In this document: one piece after another, positions 1 through 8,574 of the stretch
Layout of the letters: each line of letters opens with the position of its first letter
Position numbering within the stretch: the stretch's first letter is position 1
Notes under the pieces: generated by a model
Database searches by the model: none
What the model was told of the DNA's origin: nothing
What the model saw: only the letters and a program-made list of their open reading frames with translations
Origin: Fragilaria radians
Lineage: Eukaryota; Bacillariophyta; Fragilariophyceae; Fragilariales; Fragilariaceae
Direction: 5' to 3'
Assembly (NCBI GenBank): GCA_900642245.1
Contig: CAAAJI010000493.1
Span: 19,548-41,578, forward strand
Length of the DNA: 22,031 nt
Position numbers and translations under genes: made by a program

Positions 1-477
1 AGAGGTGCTGAGAGCTTCCTAAGAATTCCTGGTGACTCTAATAGAACTTGGTCTCCAACCTTATATTCATGAGGAATTCGACTCTTTTTTCTTTTTTATT
101 GGACTTATTGATAATGTCCTGTTTTCTTTTTGGATTCAATCCCAATTTGCCTTGAATTCAATATTGTGAATTATATCTCTGCCAAACACCAACTGACAAG
201 GTGTTGCCTGTAGTGTTGTATGATAGGTGCTTCTAATAGCCCAGGTAGTAGATTGGAGGAAGTACTCAAAAGGATTATCCGCTTCTAAGTTTTCCTTCTC
301 TAAGTCAAATGATCTGAGCATGTTATTGACCACCTTACGTACTCGCTCAATGATTGCATTTGCTTGAGGATTATGACTTGTAGTTGGTTTGGCTTTAATG
401 CCATAGTTCTTGCACATCTGTTTGAACTCACGTTTGAATTTGCCCCTATTGTCAACTACTAGATCTACTGATAGTAG
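1..477 (-). pseudogene. Integrase core, second half, and C-terminal tail (G1)
   Basis: An open frame on the minus strand (136-501) contains the second catalytic Asp in VDNRGKFKREF and the third acidic residue in HNPQANAIIERVRKVVNNML, then the helix region ending WAIRSTYHT..PCQLVFGRD. This is the rve/retroviral integrase fold of gypsy elements. The usual DNGGEF motif has become DNRGKF. After the stop at 136-138 a different frame, with two more stops, carries RIPHEYKVGDQVLLESPG and LRKLSAP at 1-80, the typical tail of diatom gypsy polyproteins. The first catalytic Asp and the HHCC zinc domain are absent. The first residues of the frame (MAEYSLFPLLS) belong to the Gag tail, so the deletion junction lies at about 455-475. 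Confidence 0.85.
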
Positions 478-479
478 GG

Positions 480-1110
480 GGAATAAAGAATATTCCGCCA
501 TTTCATCACTAGTATTAGTTAAATTAATCTCAGTTGAGAGGAGGGACTCAGCCTTCCTCTTTTTGGGATTCTTGGCCTTAACAGGCTTTAACAGTTTCTT
601 AAGGGAGTTAATCTCCTCAAAAAGAAAGGATAAGGCCTTTTTTCCCGGAACAGCCTTGGACCCATACTGGGCCTTTTTGTGCTGTTTGACCTTTGCAATT
701 TCTCACCAATCGGCCGTGTTGTGGTTATTTTTGTCACAATAGTGACACCACATTTTTGGTCTTCTGTTTCTTCCTACTCTTACTAGTACCTACACCACTG
801 GTAACGGAAGTGTTATTATCTACTGCTACGGTTGGAGCTGGTCCATTCGTGCGGCGAATCTTGTCTTGATTCTCCAAACGAATGAAATACGAAATTGCCG
901 ATTCGTAATCCATTTTGAAAATATCCATGTTGGCTGAAACCATTGCCTCATGCCAATTTGGAGCTTTGGCCTGATCAAGAATCTCAATGATTTCATCTTG
1001 AGTGAGAGGTGTAGGACATTCCTCAGGGAAAAACAGTAGGTAGCGGTTAAACTCATTGAGCCTTTCTACAAAATGTTGACCCGTAGTTGTTGGTAAGCCA
1101 CCTGAAATTG
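480..1110 (-). pseudogene. gag of gypsy remnant G1, with degenerate zinc knuckle
   Basis: The minus strand reads HFVERLNEFNRYLLFFPEE at about 1070-1015 and continues through WHEAMVSANMDIFKMDY to FIRLENQDKIRR, in the style of the diatom gypsy Gag (FVERV-type start, predicted helical, RLE motif before a basic linker). A one-base frameshift near 740-750 is needed to reach a zinc knuckle, WCHYCDKNNHNTAD. There the last cysteine has become Trp and is followed at once by a TGA stop near 705. After the knuckle the frame is open through a lysine-rich tail (LKPVKAKNPKKRKAES) and the Asn/Thr-rich end of Gag. The start is lost: in-frame stops and the copia LTR lie upstream. Gag would form the particle and bind RNA; this copy cannot. 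Confidence 0.8.
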
Positions 1111-1146
1111 TCTTTTACGCTAACAATACACCTGACACCCTTAGAA

Positions 1147-1295
1147 TGTTGTCAAAGGTATGCTTAAGGATTGAAGTAACACTTCAATTACCTGTCTTAC
1201 TCTTAGATACGATTCTAAAAATTGAATCTTCTTACTTTTCTCTTCTTTCATACTGTACCGTATACATACCACTAATTTTTAACTAATATCCAACA
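1147..1295 (-). repeat. 3' LTR of the copia remnant
   Basis: On the minus strand the block starts TGTTGGATATT and ends CCTTTGACAACA, so it has the short inverted ends TGTTG...CAACA expected of a copia LTR. It is 149 bp long. It lies 25 bp beyond the polyprotein stop (TAA on the minus strand, 1320-1322), and a purine-rich stretch (AGCAGGAGTG on the minus strand) immediately precedes it as a polypurine tract should. The bases outside it (TAGAA, 1142-1146) could be one half of a target-site duplication. The partner LTR is not visible, so the borders rest on the inverted ends and the tract only. Confidence 0.6.
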
Positions 1296-1319
1296 CACTC
1301 CTGCTGGACAATTGACTTC

Positions 1320-1860
1320 TTAATCCATGTTCATGATAATCTTCCTAAGTTTCTTGAATTTGCTCCTGTGATTGGTTTTATCATATAGTCTGCCACCATA
1401 GAGTCGGTTGGACAGTACTTGACCTCAATTTCCTTTCTTTCAATTAACTCTGTAATATAAAAATACATGATTTCCAAATGCCTTGTTCGCTTTCCTGAGC
1501 TTGTTTTTCCATTCATTTCCATTTTCATTGAACTTATATTATCTCTGTAAACTGTGTTCTTAACAATTTTATAACCTTGTTCTTTCATAAATAATTTCGT
1601 CCAAATTACTTTTGACAATATTTCATCCATAGATATAAGTTTGGCTTCTGTTGAACTTTTCGAATTCACTTTCTGTTTTGTAGAAATTGAGTGAATACAA
1701 CCTTTTCCTAACGTCATGACAGCTCCGGTATGGCTCTTATAGCCATTATGAACTCCGAATGCTGCATCCAAATGTCATGTAATCTTTCCATAATTACTTC
1801 TTACCAATGTTAGTACGTCTTCTTTAGTTGCTTTTAAAAATTACATCAATCGCCTTAATT
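1320..1860 (-). pseudogene. copia RNase H domain and end of Pol
   Basis: The minus strand reads LDAAFGVHNGYKSHTGAVMT, then STKQKVNSKSSTEAKLIS, YRDNISSMKMEMNGK, KRTRHLEIMYFYITELI and EIEVKYCPTDSMVADYMIKP, the classic RNase H signature of copia elements. The catalytic acidic residues visible are D in LDAAF, E in STEAKL and D in RDNISS. A frameshift near 1360 moves the true end into another frame, which reads KFKKLRKIIMNMD and stops at 1320-1322. Just upstream (1771-1860) the RT-RNase H connection, LKATKEDVLTL, is broken by several stops. Confidence 0.9.
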
Positions 1861-2400
1861 TAATCCAGTCATCTTCATTTGGTGATTTGACTCTTGTACA
1901 CAAAAATATAATGGCTGGTAACATATCCAGCCTTGCTCTTTTACTTGCAAATAAACCTTTTGCAATAAACTTATGAAATATTTCCGACTTATCTTTTGAT
2001 AATTTTCCGCCTCTTCATTTATTTTGAATAAATTTTTGTTCCTGTTTGCAACACAAGGATTGTAAGGATTCACTTTAAATCCAATTTCTTCAAGATCTTT
2101 ATGCAACTTCTTATATAGCATTAATGATGCTTCTAACATTCCAAATAGTGCTTTCAAAACCTGCACATAAATCACTTTTTCATTGCCTTCTTCCAATACA
2201 TAATTCTCCTAAACTTTAGGTTCAATTTTGACTAACATTTCTGCCAATGGTTTATTCTTCCATCGCTCTTTTCAACTAAAAACATTAAACTGTCCATTGC
2301 TCTTTCTTTTATTGCTGCGTTAATTCACCCACATTAACTGGTTTAGATACAACTCTTTCGTGTAACTGTTGCATCTCACTCATGGCTGCTTTATATCCAC
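1860..2400 (-). pseudogene. copia reverse transcriptase, palm catalytic motif deleted
   Basis: The minus strand begins with a linker reading GLKKGIKKFGERGYKAAMSE near 2430-2370. It then has AAIKERAMDSLMFLVEKSDGR in a second frame, a deletion at about 2255, then EGNEKVIYVQVLKALFGMLE and GFKVNPYNPCVANR in a third. At about 2032-2043 the sequence jumps from CVANR straight to NKNLFKINEEAENYQK, so the palm segment with the catalytic YVDD/HVDD-type Asp pair is missing. A further frameshift near 1985 puts the downstream part (AKGLFASKRARLDMLPAI, LCTRVKSPNEDDW) into another frame. The enzyme was the RNA-dependent DNA polymerase of the element; with the active site gone this copy is dead. Confidence 0.88.
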
Positions 2401-2404
2401 GTTC

Positions 2405-2770
2405 TCCAAACTTTTTGATTCCTTTCTTGAGTCCGTAGGTCTCCGCAAATTGAGAAAAATATTTATGATTAAAACCAATGATATTCTTTGCAATTACTTC
2501 TCCTGATTCAATCGAATATTCTGTCCTCTCATGACCTTGATTCCGTAGATTTTTTCCATATCTTTCCTAATTGGTTGAAATTCATTATCACAGAAAATTG
2601 TTGTGATCTTAAATCCTGCACAATTATAAATCTGAAATACAATGTCTAGGGCACTCCTGTAGTCTTTGACACTCTGGCGTGGCATAAACTCTGTTGTCCT
2701 GTACATGATCTTTCTTGAAATAGTGGTTATAAAAGATACTCTACACTATCATTTGCAACTTCTCACAAAT
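2405..2770 (-). pseudogene. copia integrase fragment
   Basis: The minus strand reads RKIMYRTTEFMPRQSVKDYR, then ALDIVFQIYNCAGFKITTIF and CDNEFQPIRKDMEKIYGIKV. This is the middle of the integrase core of diatom copia elements, with the second catalytic Asp in CDNEF. The first Asp is lost because the sequence jumps from the end of protease into the SFITTISRK segment at about 2720-2760. Near 2494 it jumps again to the linker before RT, so the third acidic residue and the DNA-binding tail are also missing. The stop closing this frame is at 2494-2496. Confidence 0.85.
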
Positions 2771-3540
2771 TTCACTCCTTTATCCGTTTGGTGTACAATG
2801 AATGCATGCTTATTCTTGGAGTTGTAAGAAATCTGATGCTTATCTTCCATTTCCGCAAAGCTAAATATATATTTATGGCTCCAGAATGAAACCAAAGTTC
2901 TCCAAATCCTTTTACAGATGCTTTTTTATTTGTCTTCAATGCTCCGCCATTCGTGGCTAATTCCAGCTGTTCCTTAACTTCCCACACTCTTTCCACGTAA
3001 TCTCTGTTACAAAATAAACTCACTGTTGACTGATTGTCAAGTAATATAATGTTTTTCATATCATTTGCTTGATAAAATTGGACATTTGCTCCACTCCAAC
3101 CAGACATCACGCTTGAAGTTGCACTTGTAGATTGAGATACTGTTGAATTTGCTCCACTTGTACTTGGTGGTTGTCCCTTTGCTCCGTTGTTCCTATTTGA
3201 CTGTTGACTCTTAATCTTGTTTATTGCCCATTCATGTTTTGATTTACTATTCCATCTGCAATTAGGTGACTTGTGACCAGCCTTACTAGAGCAGTAACAT
3301 TTCCCATCCAACTGAGAAAAAGAAAATTCAGGGCTTTCATCAATTTTGTTGCTATTTGTACTTTCACTCTTCATTACTGATAGCTTGATTCTACTTGGAT
3401 TGTTGAATCCATGTTTGCTCAATACACTGTTAGCATCTGAAACAGTTTGAGGATATTGGCTATTCCCAAGCAAAATTTGTGTCTGAAGTCCCGATAAAAT
3501 AAAGCAAATTTCTCTCTACGCTCAAGTCTGCTCTAAGCTG
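2711..3540 (-). pseudogene. copia Gag C-terminus and aspartic protease
   Basis: An open frame (2772-3473, minus) carries the C-terminal part of Gag with a zinc knuckle CYCSSKAGHKSPNC at about 3305-3264. The expected CX2CX4HX4C has Ser at its second cysteine position, although a Cys sits one residue earlier. After a Ser/Thr-rich spacer comes the protease block ILLDNQSTVSLFCNRDYVE, then LATNGGALKTNKKASVKGFG. Active-site Asp plus NQST is the usual form in stramenopile copia proteases. Near 2870 a frameshift moves the rest (FSFAEMEDKHQISYNSKNKH, FIVHQTDKGVKF) to another frame, ending at a TGA close to 2730. Weak Gag similarity extends to about 3530 (LERREKFALFYRDF); the N-terminal half of Gag is not there. 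Confidence 0.87.
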
Positions 3541-4692
3541 CTCTAAGAGTTAATACAAATTGTAAATTATGATCTAAAAGTTACTTTATCCTAGATCTCT
3601 TGTGAATCAATTGCAACGTGTTTCCTTGACAACATAGTCTCTTTACCTCACGTTTAGATTCAACACTTAACATGTAGACTTTGTGATCCTAGATTCACGA
3701 CTTAGATTCATCAATCCTGAATCTTGATAGATTCCTGTTTGTTACTTAGGATTCTGTAATAGTAATTTCTACCGTATTGATATGACGGTCCTGAGAATAT
3801 ATTAAATGACCTTGTTCATTTATAAGCAATATTATGCATCAATAAATTCATCTAAGACTAAAATCGGAACTCATGTGGACAAAAATGGAAGTATGGATTC
3901 AGGTTACTGTATTTTCATCAACAATGGACTCTTGATTGAGCTTAACTTAGTAACAAAATGAAGCTGCAAGTAAATTGCCGTACTTTTTCCATTTTCAGAC
4001 AGCAGAACCATACCCTTAGGATTCAAAAAATGAAATGATATAGCACAAATGATAGTCGGTCAGAGAATTTTAAAATGGAAGAGTTCTCAGGAGCAGATTC
4101 CTGTCTCCTTTGTGACAATTTTAAAAAAATTTGTGGCAGGAGTACATTGGGGGAAATGAAGGGAGAAGGCATGCAAGGCTTTTTCTCTTTTTCTGAGCGG
4201 GGTTGCGTGATGCATGCGTTTCACCGCCGCAACATTTTGTGAGATAGGATTTCTGGGCTCATAAAACGGCTGCACAACGAATTCTGCAATTGCTGTAATC
4301 TACAATGTATGTAGACATCAAGCCAGTGTGATGGAGTGAAATGAGAAATCGGAACTATGAAGCCTAATTTACAAGCTTAAAATCTTATCTGAGCTGGGGT
4401 CAGAGAGACAGCAATACCAGAACTTGATTAACAATTTTCCTTACCCTTGCTCTGACCTTCTACATATCATCAGTGAAATAGAAAGTGGAAACGTGCTTTA
4501 CCTACAGAAATTTGTTCCCTAAGTGGATCAGATACTTTGAGCCATGGAAATGCTAATAGACATCAAAACATAAGAGGCTAGCAATGCAATTTTTCTTGCT
4601 GAATAACAAGATATGGATTCTTAATAATTTATTAAACACTGTCAAAACAAACTTTGATTTTGCTAAAGTCTTAATGGTATTTTCAATATTGC
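3541..4692. other. Gene-free stretch between the copia remnant and LRR gene A
   Basis: I see no supported gene. A 62-codon minus-strand frame at 4087-4275 shows no recognisable motif. The 5' LTR of the copia element would be expected at 3541-3900, but no copy of the 1147-1295 LTR could be recognised there. The part next to 4692 is the 3' flank of gene A. Confidence 0.6.
3656..3734. repeat. Cluster of AGATTC hexamers
   Basis: AGATTC occurs in direct orientation at 3656-3661, 3691-3696, 3704-3709 and 3729-3734, and inverted (GAATCT) at 3719-3724, all within 79 bp. Spacings are irregular. The cluster lies just upstream of the copia gag remnant on its coding strand, where an LTR enhancer would sit, so it could be what is left of a 5' regulatory region. 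Function is inference. Confidence 0.35.
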
Positions 4693-6719
4693 TCAGTTTT
4701 TTCCTCTAGTGCAGTAACATCCAGTTACTTGAAATTGGGCATCTAGAGAACATATTTCATTCGCAAGCTTTTGTGACCCTGTCACACCACTGCAGGAAAT
4801 CTTTATATTCTCTGATCAATCCCGATTCACAGAAAGAGAGGCATGTTAGTATCCGTGAAATAGGACATTCATCATCCTGAAGAGCAAAGAATCTCACCTA
4901 GCTTGGACAGCCGCCCTATCTCAGATGGAACTTTGAAAGTAGTGTCTATATAAAGGTATTCAAGCTGAGATAGATTTCCAATCTCTGATGGAATTTGCCC
5001 ACCTATGATTAATGTTTCTGACCATGGTATTCCATTAGTACGATCATATTGACTCTCACTACAATTTGCTCACTCACAAAGCCACTTACTTAATTTTGAC
5101 AGGTTTACAATCTCAGATGGAATTGGACCATTATAAGAAGGAAACACTAAGTATTCTGTAGAGAAGATTAGACTAGTAAGAATTGTCAAAAATTTCAAGT
5201 GCAAGCGGAAACTTAGCATTCAGATCAGAGCAAGCACTGGCTATCTGCATTAAATCCTTTGCATGAGATCTTACCTAAATTTGAAAAACGCCATAGATAC
5301 GATGGAAGATCACTGGAAAACGGAAAATCAAATGAAAGGGTTTCTGATGTCATCCACGAGGAGCCATAATTTTGTAAGTGACCTTTGATTAAACTTTGTC
5401 GATCAAAGAAGGTCAAGCTTACCTAATTCAGTCAGTTTCTGAATATCAGGAAAGTCATGATCATATATAGGGAGTTGTTCCTTTAGATCTAGATACGTCA
5501 ATTTTGTAATGGCGCCAAAATCTAGTAGACCACTTGGAAAGGATAGGTCCAGACTTAGCGTCTCAAGTCGATTCCAGGGCTCAATTATTTTGTCCACCAA
5601 GTATCCGCTCTTAGATCCCGAAACAACTACCCTAAACTCTTCAAGTAAGGTTAGAGAACTCAACTCCAATGGAATTGTACCCTCAAACACGTTAGGATTG
5701 AAATTCAGTTTTGTTAAATTTTGTAGCAATGCAATTTCCGATGGAAGTTGTTTACTCTTCAACCGTACCTCCGAGAAGTCTAAGATAGTGACATATCGAA
5801 AGTTGCTCATGTCATCATGACATCCAACAAGATTCCAATCACAAACATCTTTCTTCGATAACCACTTTTGGTTTGAAAATATGTTACCACCATTGGTGTC
5901 ATTTTGAATATCCAGAAAATGGAAGTATAGTGTAGCCATTATAAAACGCTGTGTCAAAGTGTCTGCAAACGATTGATTTGGCGTCAGATTCAACGTGTCA
6001 TATTGCGATATCCAACACAAGGCAAGGTTAGCATTATTGTCAACTTCATCAATAGAAATTGTCAAATTTGGAAAGTTGGAACTAATGATCGATCGAAAGT
6101 TATTGAATCGGTTTTGGTCTCTGTATCTTTCAGTATAACAATTCTCTATCGAAAACGGAGATTCGAGATTGTTAGGCATATCGTTCTGATCTGTTTGGCT
6201 TTTCATGACCAGAGGGATTGTCACGGATATAATTAGAACGAAGAGTGGAATCACAACACAAATTCCCCAATAAAGTCTTTTTCTTCGCTTATTTTCTTGA
6301 AGGAGTTGAATTTCGTTTTGAATCTTGATTTCTAATTCAAAATTATGTTGAAAGGCATTCATTTGCTCCTGAAAGTTGTCTAGAGTCTCAAGTTCGGACA
6401 ATGGAATATGTGACGCATCATCAATGAGATATGAAGATGGCTTTCGATCATCATCGACAATAGAAGATTGATTTTGTTGATGCGTATTTTGCATATGCTT
6501 CAGAATTGCATCTTGTGACATGATAGTCTTCCTTGGAATAATTTCCTCTCCTGTTTGGCTGAAGGCACCAGGATGTCCAGAGGCCCTGGATGATCGTTCG
6601 GCTAAAGCCAATTTTTGATCATGAGATAAAAAATTAAACGATGAACTTAACATTGGATGATCATTTTCAGGATGTTGAATGTCGTCATAAGAAAGGTGCT
6701 GGTCGCTGACAGAAAACAT
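4693..6719 (-). CDS. LRR gene A: type II membrane LRR protein, five exons, apparently intact
   Basis: Exons on the minus strand are 5423-6719, 5275-5343, 5090-5155, 4898-5017 and 4693-4811 (1671 nt, 556 aa). All introns (79, 119, 72, 86 nt) are GT-AG and phase 1. The ATG at 6717-6719 is chosen because the conserved N-terminal block follows it, as in gene B. Residues 1-145 are a cytosolic tail with SHDQKLALAERSS and PGAFSQTGEE and a likely coiled coil (110-145). KRRKR precedes a membrane helix at about 151-171, so the C-terminus faces out. The ectodomain has Cys at 194, 235, 293 and 300, five N-glycosylation sequons (218, 244, 248, 273, 334), an LRR N-cap WLSKKDVCDWNLVGC (286-300) and about nine LRRs with IPSEIG motifs. 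It ends in a capping exon with EICSLDAQF and GCYC. No kinase or TIR domain is present. A surface sensing or adhesion role is inferred. Confidence 0.9.
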
Positions 6720-6764
6720 GACACAATCAGATGATAGTAACTTTGCTGCCAGTCATTTGTGAAC

Positions 6765-6798
6765 GCAAATCGTATTTTCGATCGAATCGACGATTTGC
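6765..6798. promoter_or_regulatory. Palindrome upstream of LRR gene A
   Basis: GCAAATCGT at 6765-6773 is matched by its exact reverse complement ACGATTTGC at 6790-6798, with a 16-nt spacer that is itself rich in CGAT/ATCG. It lies 46-79 bp upstream of the start codon of gene A, so it is in the promoter or the 5' UTR and could be a dimeric factor site or an RNA hairpin. A CCAAT box (AGCCAATCA) lies just beyond it at about 6804-6812. Gene B has the same AGCCAATCA at about 8396-8404. Confidence 0.45.
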
Positions 6799-7189
6799 AG
6801 AGTAGCCAATCAGAGATTTCTATGTGCTATCTCTAGGTAGAATTGTTGCTAAGGATACATGTGATGTATGCATACCATATGTAAAATATCAGAAAAGCTT
6901 GATAACTTTTACCTTAATATTTAATATGTAAAATATCACCTTTGAAGAATTCGATAAAATGTATCAGAAGTTTTTATCTTCGAAAATTATGAATTTTTTT
7001 CGAGCGAAAATGAAACAATATTTAATTTATATGACCTGAACCACCTGATGGAAATAGCATGGGATATAGAGAAGTTCCTGATTTATTCAATGTGGTTTTT
7101 CCAATGTGCTGATCTGTCTGTGGAATGCAATTTGATCCAACGTTTCAGCTGCAAAACTGAAGATAGTATACGTCACAGTAATATAAGGG

Positions 7190-7430
7190 GTTTTCAATTC
7201 AATTCTATGTGAATGTTCACCACCAACCCACTGTTGCAAAGGGAGTAAGCTAATGGACACAATGAACTACCTCTTCATTTGGCTTCTGGATTGGGAACTC
7301 AGGGGTAGAAGTTAAAAATCATTTTTGTATAGATTGCAAAAGTATGACTGTCCCTGAAAACAATGTACCTTGTGGCTTCTTAGAAAGTATTGATAAAGGT
7401 TTTCGAGTATGCACAATTGATTGCATCAAT
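7190..7430 (-). pseudogene. Degenerate copy of an unknown coding block (F')
   Basis: On the minus strand, reading with stops and frameshifts, this stretch gives DAINCAYSKTFIN, then LYKNDF, TSTPEFPIQKPNEEVVH and IELKT. The block at 11315-11700 gives the matching DAANCLFVKISIN, LYTNDL, TSTPVLPIQEPSKEVAH and IEFKN in the same order. Nucleotide similarity is visible over most of the stretch, with a deletion of about 70 bp in this copy near 7365. I do not recognise the family. It is clearly the more decayed of the two copies. Confidence 0.5.
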
Positions 7431-8169
7431 GTTGTTGAAAGCAAACAGTTCCAATACTTTGAATATCAACTTAAAAGCAAAGATAAAATAGAAAAAACTT
7501 AGTTTGTCTGCGGGTCACATAGGCTTTTTTCACATGCCAACTTAAATCATTTAAGCTGATTTTCTACATTTTAATTGATGTTTAAAAGATCAGATACATA
7601 TACTCATATAGTGATGGAAGCCTGATCAAAGCTTGGATATTATTGGAGTACCTCAAATTCTATGACTTTTGAAGCCATAAATTTTGATTGAGATGGTAAT
7701 TGTTAAAAGATTGAATTTCACATCTGCAAAACCTCAAATTGGGATATGTATCAAATATGATGTGAAAGTAAAGCTTACCTACCATTGGCTGGGTCCTGTC
7801 ACTGATTCTTGGAAAGGGAAAATAGAACAACTTGACAACAACAAATTGTGCTTCTATCATGAAACGAAATTTTCATTATCTAATGCCATAATATGGTGAT
7901 GACTATTCAGAAGTGAAGTCTTGAATTAAGACTCCATAAACATCTCATTTTTCCTTCATTTTTTCTACTAATTTAGGGAACGGTGTACATACTCACAATG
8001 ATATATATATTTTATCAAGTAATTGTAGTCTTTTTGGGTCCATATCACCATCATCTAATTTTCCTTAAAACTATATTCTAAACATTGTTGCAGTTGCAAT
8101 GTTAGTTTTTGCCCCCTCCCTGTCAAGTATGTTGTATCCCTGCGCAACTTCATCTAAGCTTGCATCCTC

Positions 8170-8260
8170 ATTTTCTGCATCTTGTTTCGGGAATGTATTA
8201 AACCATTTTCTGCATTTTGTTTCGGGAATGTATTAAACCAGTTTCTGCATTTTGTTTCGA
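8170..8260. repeat. 35-bp tandem repeat, about 2.6 copies
   Basis: Units run at 8170-8204, 8205-8239 and a partial third at 8240-8260. The first two differ at one position (TGCATCTTG against TGCATTTTG). Each contains TTTCGGGAATGTATTAAACC. The array sits about 315-405 bp upstream of the start codon of gene B. Confidence 0.85.
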
Positions 8261-8574
8261 ATAAATTTTAAGTATGGGATTGGGAACGCATGAAATTCCG
8301 TAACGCTCGTAGGAAATGTAAAAAGATTCTAGGTGACACCCGTATCACCTGTATGATTGAAGTCGAGGATGATTCCTACTTCAACTAGAGATCCCAGCCA
8401 ATCATTCTAACAGAAATGTGCGATGACTAAGTCGTTTATATCCCTCGAAAGATAACAAAAGATACTAATTTCAATCCTTTGGTCATTATAATATTCCTAC
8501 GACCAGAGAAAATTCATTAGTGGTAACTTTGTGTTAAGTCTTGCCTTACGTAAAATTGAATTGGGTCATTTAAG

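Larger units (their letters stand above)
1..1146 (-). mobile_element. Ty3/gypsy-like retrotransposon remnant (G1), internally deleted
   Basis: Reading the minus strand, a gag-like reading (about 1110 to 480) is followed directly by the second half of an integrase core (about 475 to 136) and then an integrase C-terminal tail (1-90). Protease, reverse transcriptase, RNase H and the first half of integrase are absent. The element is cut on its gag side by the LTR of the neighbouring copia element at 1147, and it continues off the left edge of the window. It is non-autonomous and, given stops and frameshifts, no longer coding. Confidence 0.85.
1147..3540 (-). mobile_element. Ty1/copia retrotransposon remnant with multiple internal deletions
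   Basis: The minus strand carries, in order, the end of gag with a zinc knuckle, protease, a piece of integrase, the N-terminal linker of RT, part of RT, RNase H, a clean polyprotein end and a 3' LTR. The order protease-integrase-RT-RNase H defines Ty1/copia. The polyprotein, normally more than 4 kb, is compressed into about 2.2 kb by at least four deletions (near 2720-2760, 2494, 2255 and 2035). Single-base frameshifts and stops are scattered through it. No 5' LTR was recognised beyond 3540. Confidence 0.9.
6720..8574. other. Shared spacer between divergent LRR genes A and B
   Basis: This 1.85-kb A/T-rich spacer separates the start codons of the two divergent genes. It contains the palindrome near gene A, a degenerate copy of the unknown coding block that is better preserved at 11315-11700, and a 35-bp tandem repeat nearer gene B. 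The open frames at 7660-7899 on both strands overlap each other and carry no recognised motif. The last 290 bp before gene B show no coding sequence and hold a CCAAT motif. Confidence 0.6.

Noticed and set aside
410..742. Plus-strand frame of 110 codons
   Set aside because: It is the complement of the gag-integrase remnant on the minus strand and has no motif.
826..1056. Minus-strand frame of 76 codons
   Set aside because: It is a second frame over the Gag region; the homologous Gag peptide is in the neighbouring frame.
3627..3636. TTGACAACA near 3627 as the end of a 5' LTR of the copia element
   Set aside because: It is in the opposite orientation to the LTR at 1147-1295 and the flanking sequence does not match that LTR.
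4087..4275. Minus-strand frame of 62 codons
   Set aside because: No motif, no splice or paralogue support; treated as chance.
5225..5416. Minus-strand open frame of 63 codons in LRR gene A
   Set aside because: It reads through intron 1 into exon 2. The phase-1 acceptor at 5344 gives an exon of 69 nt identical in length to that of gene B, so it is not a separate gene.
7660..7899. Opposed open frames on both strands
   Set aside because: They overlap each other, have no recognisable motif, and neither has a partner near other LRR copies. A possible phase-1 donor on the minus strand is not enough.
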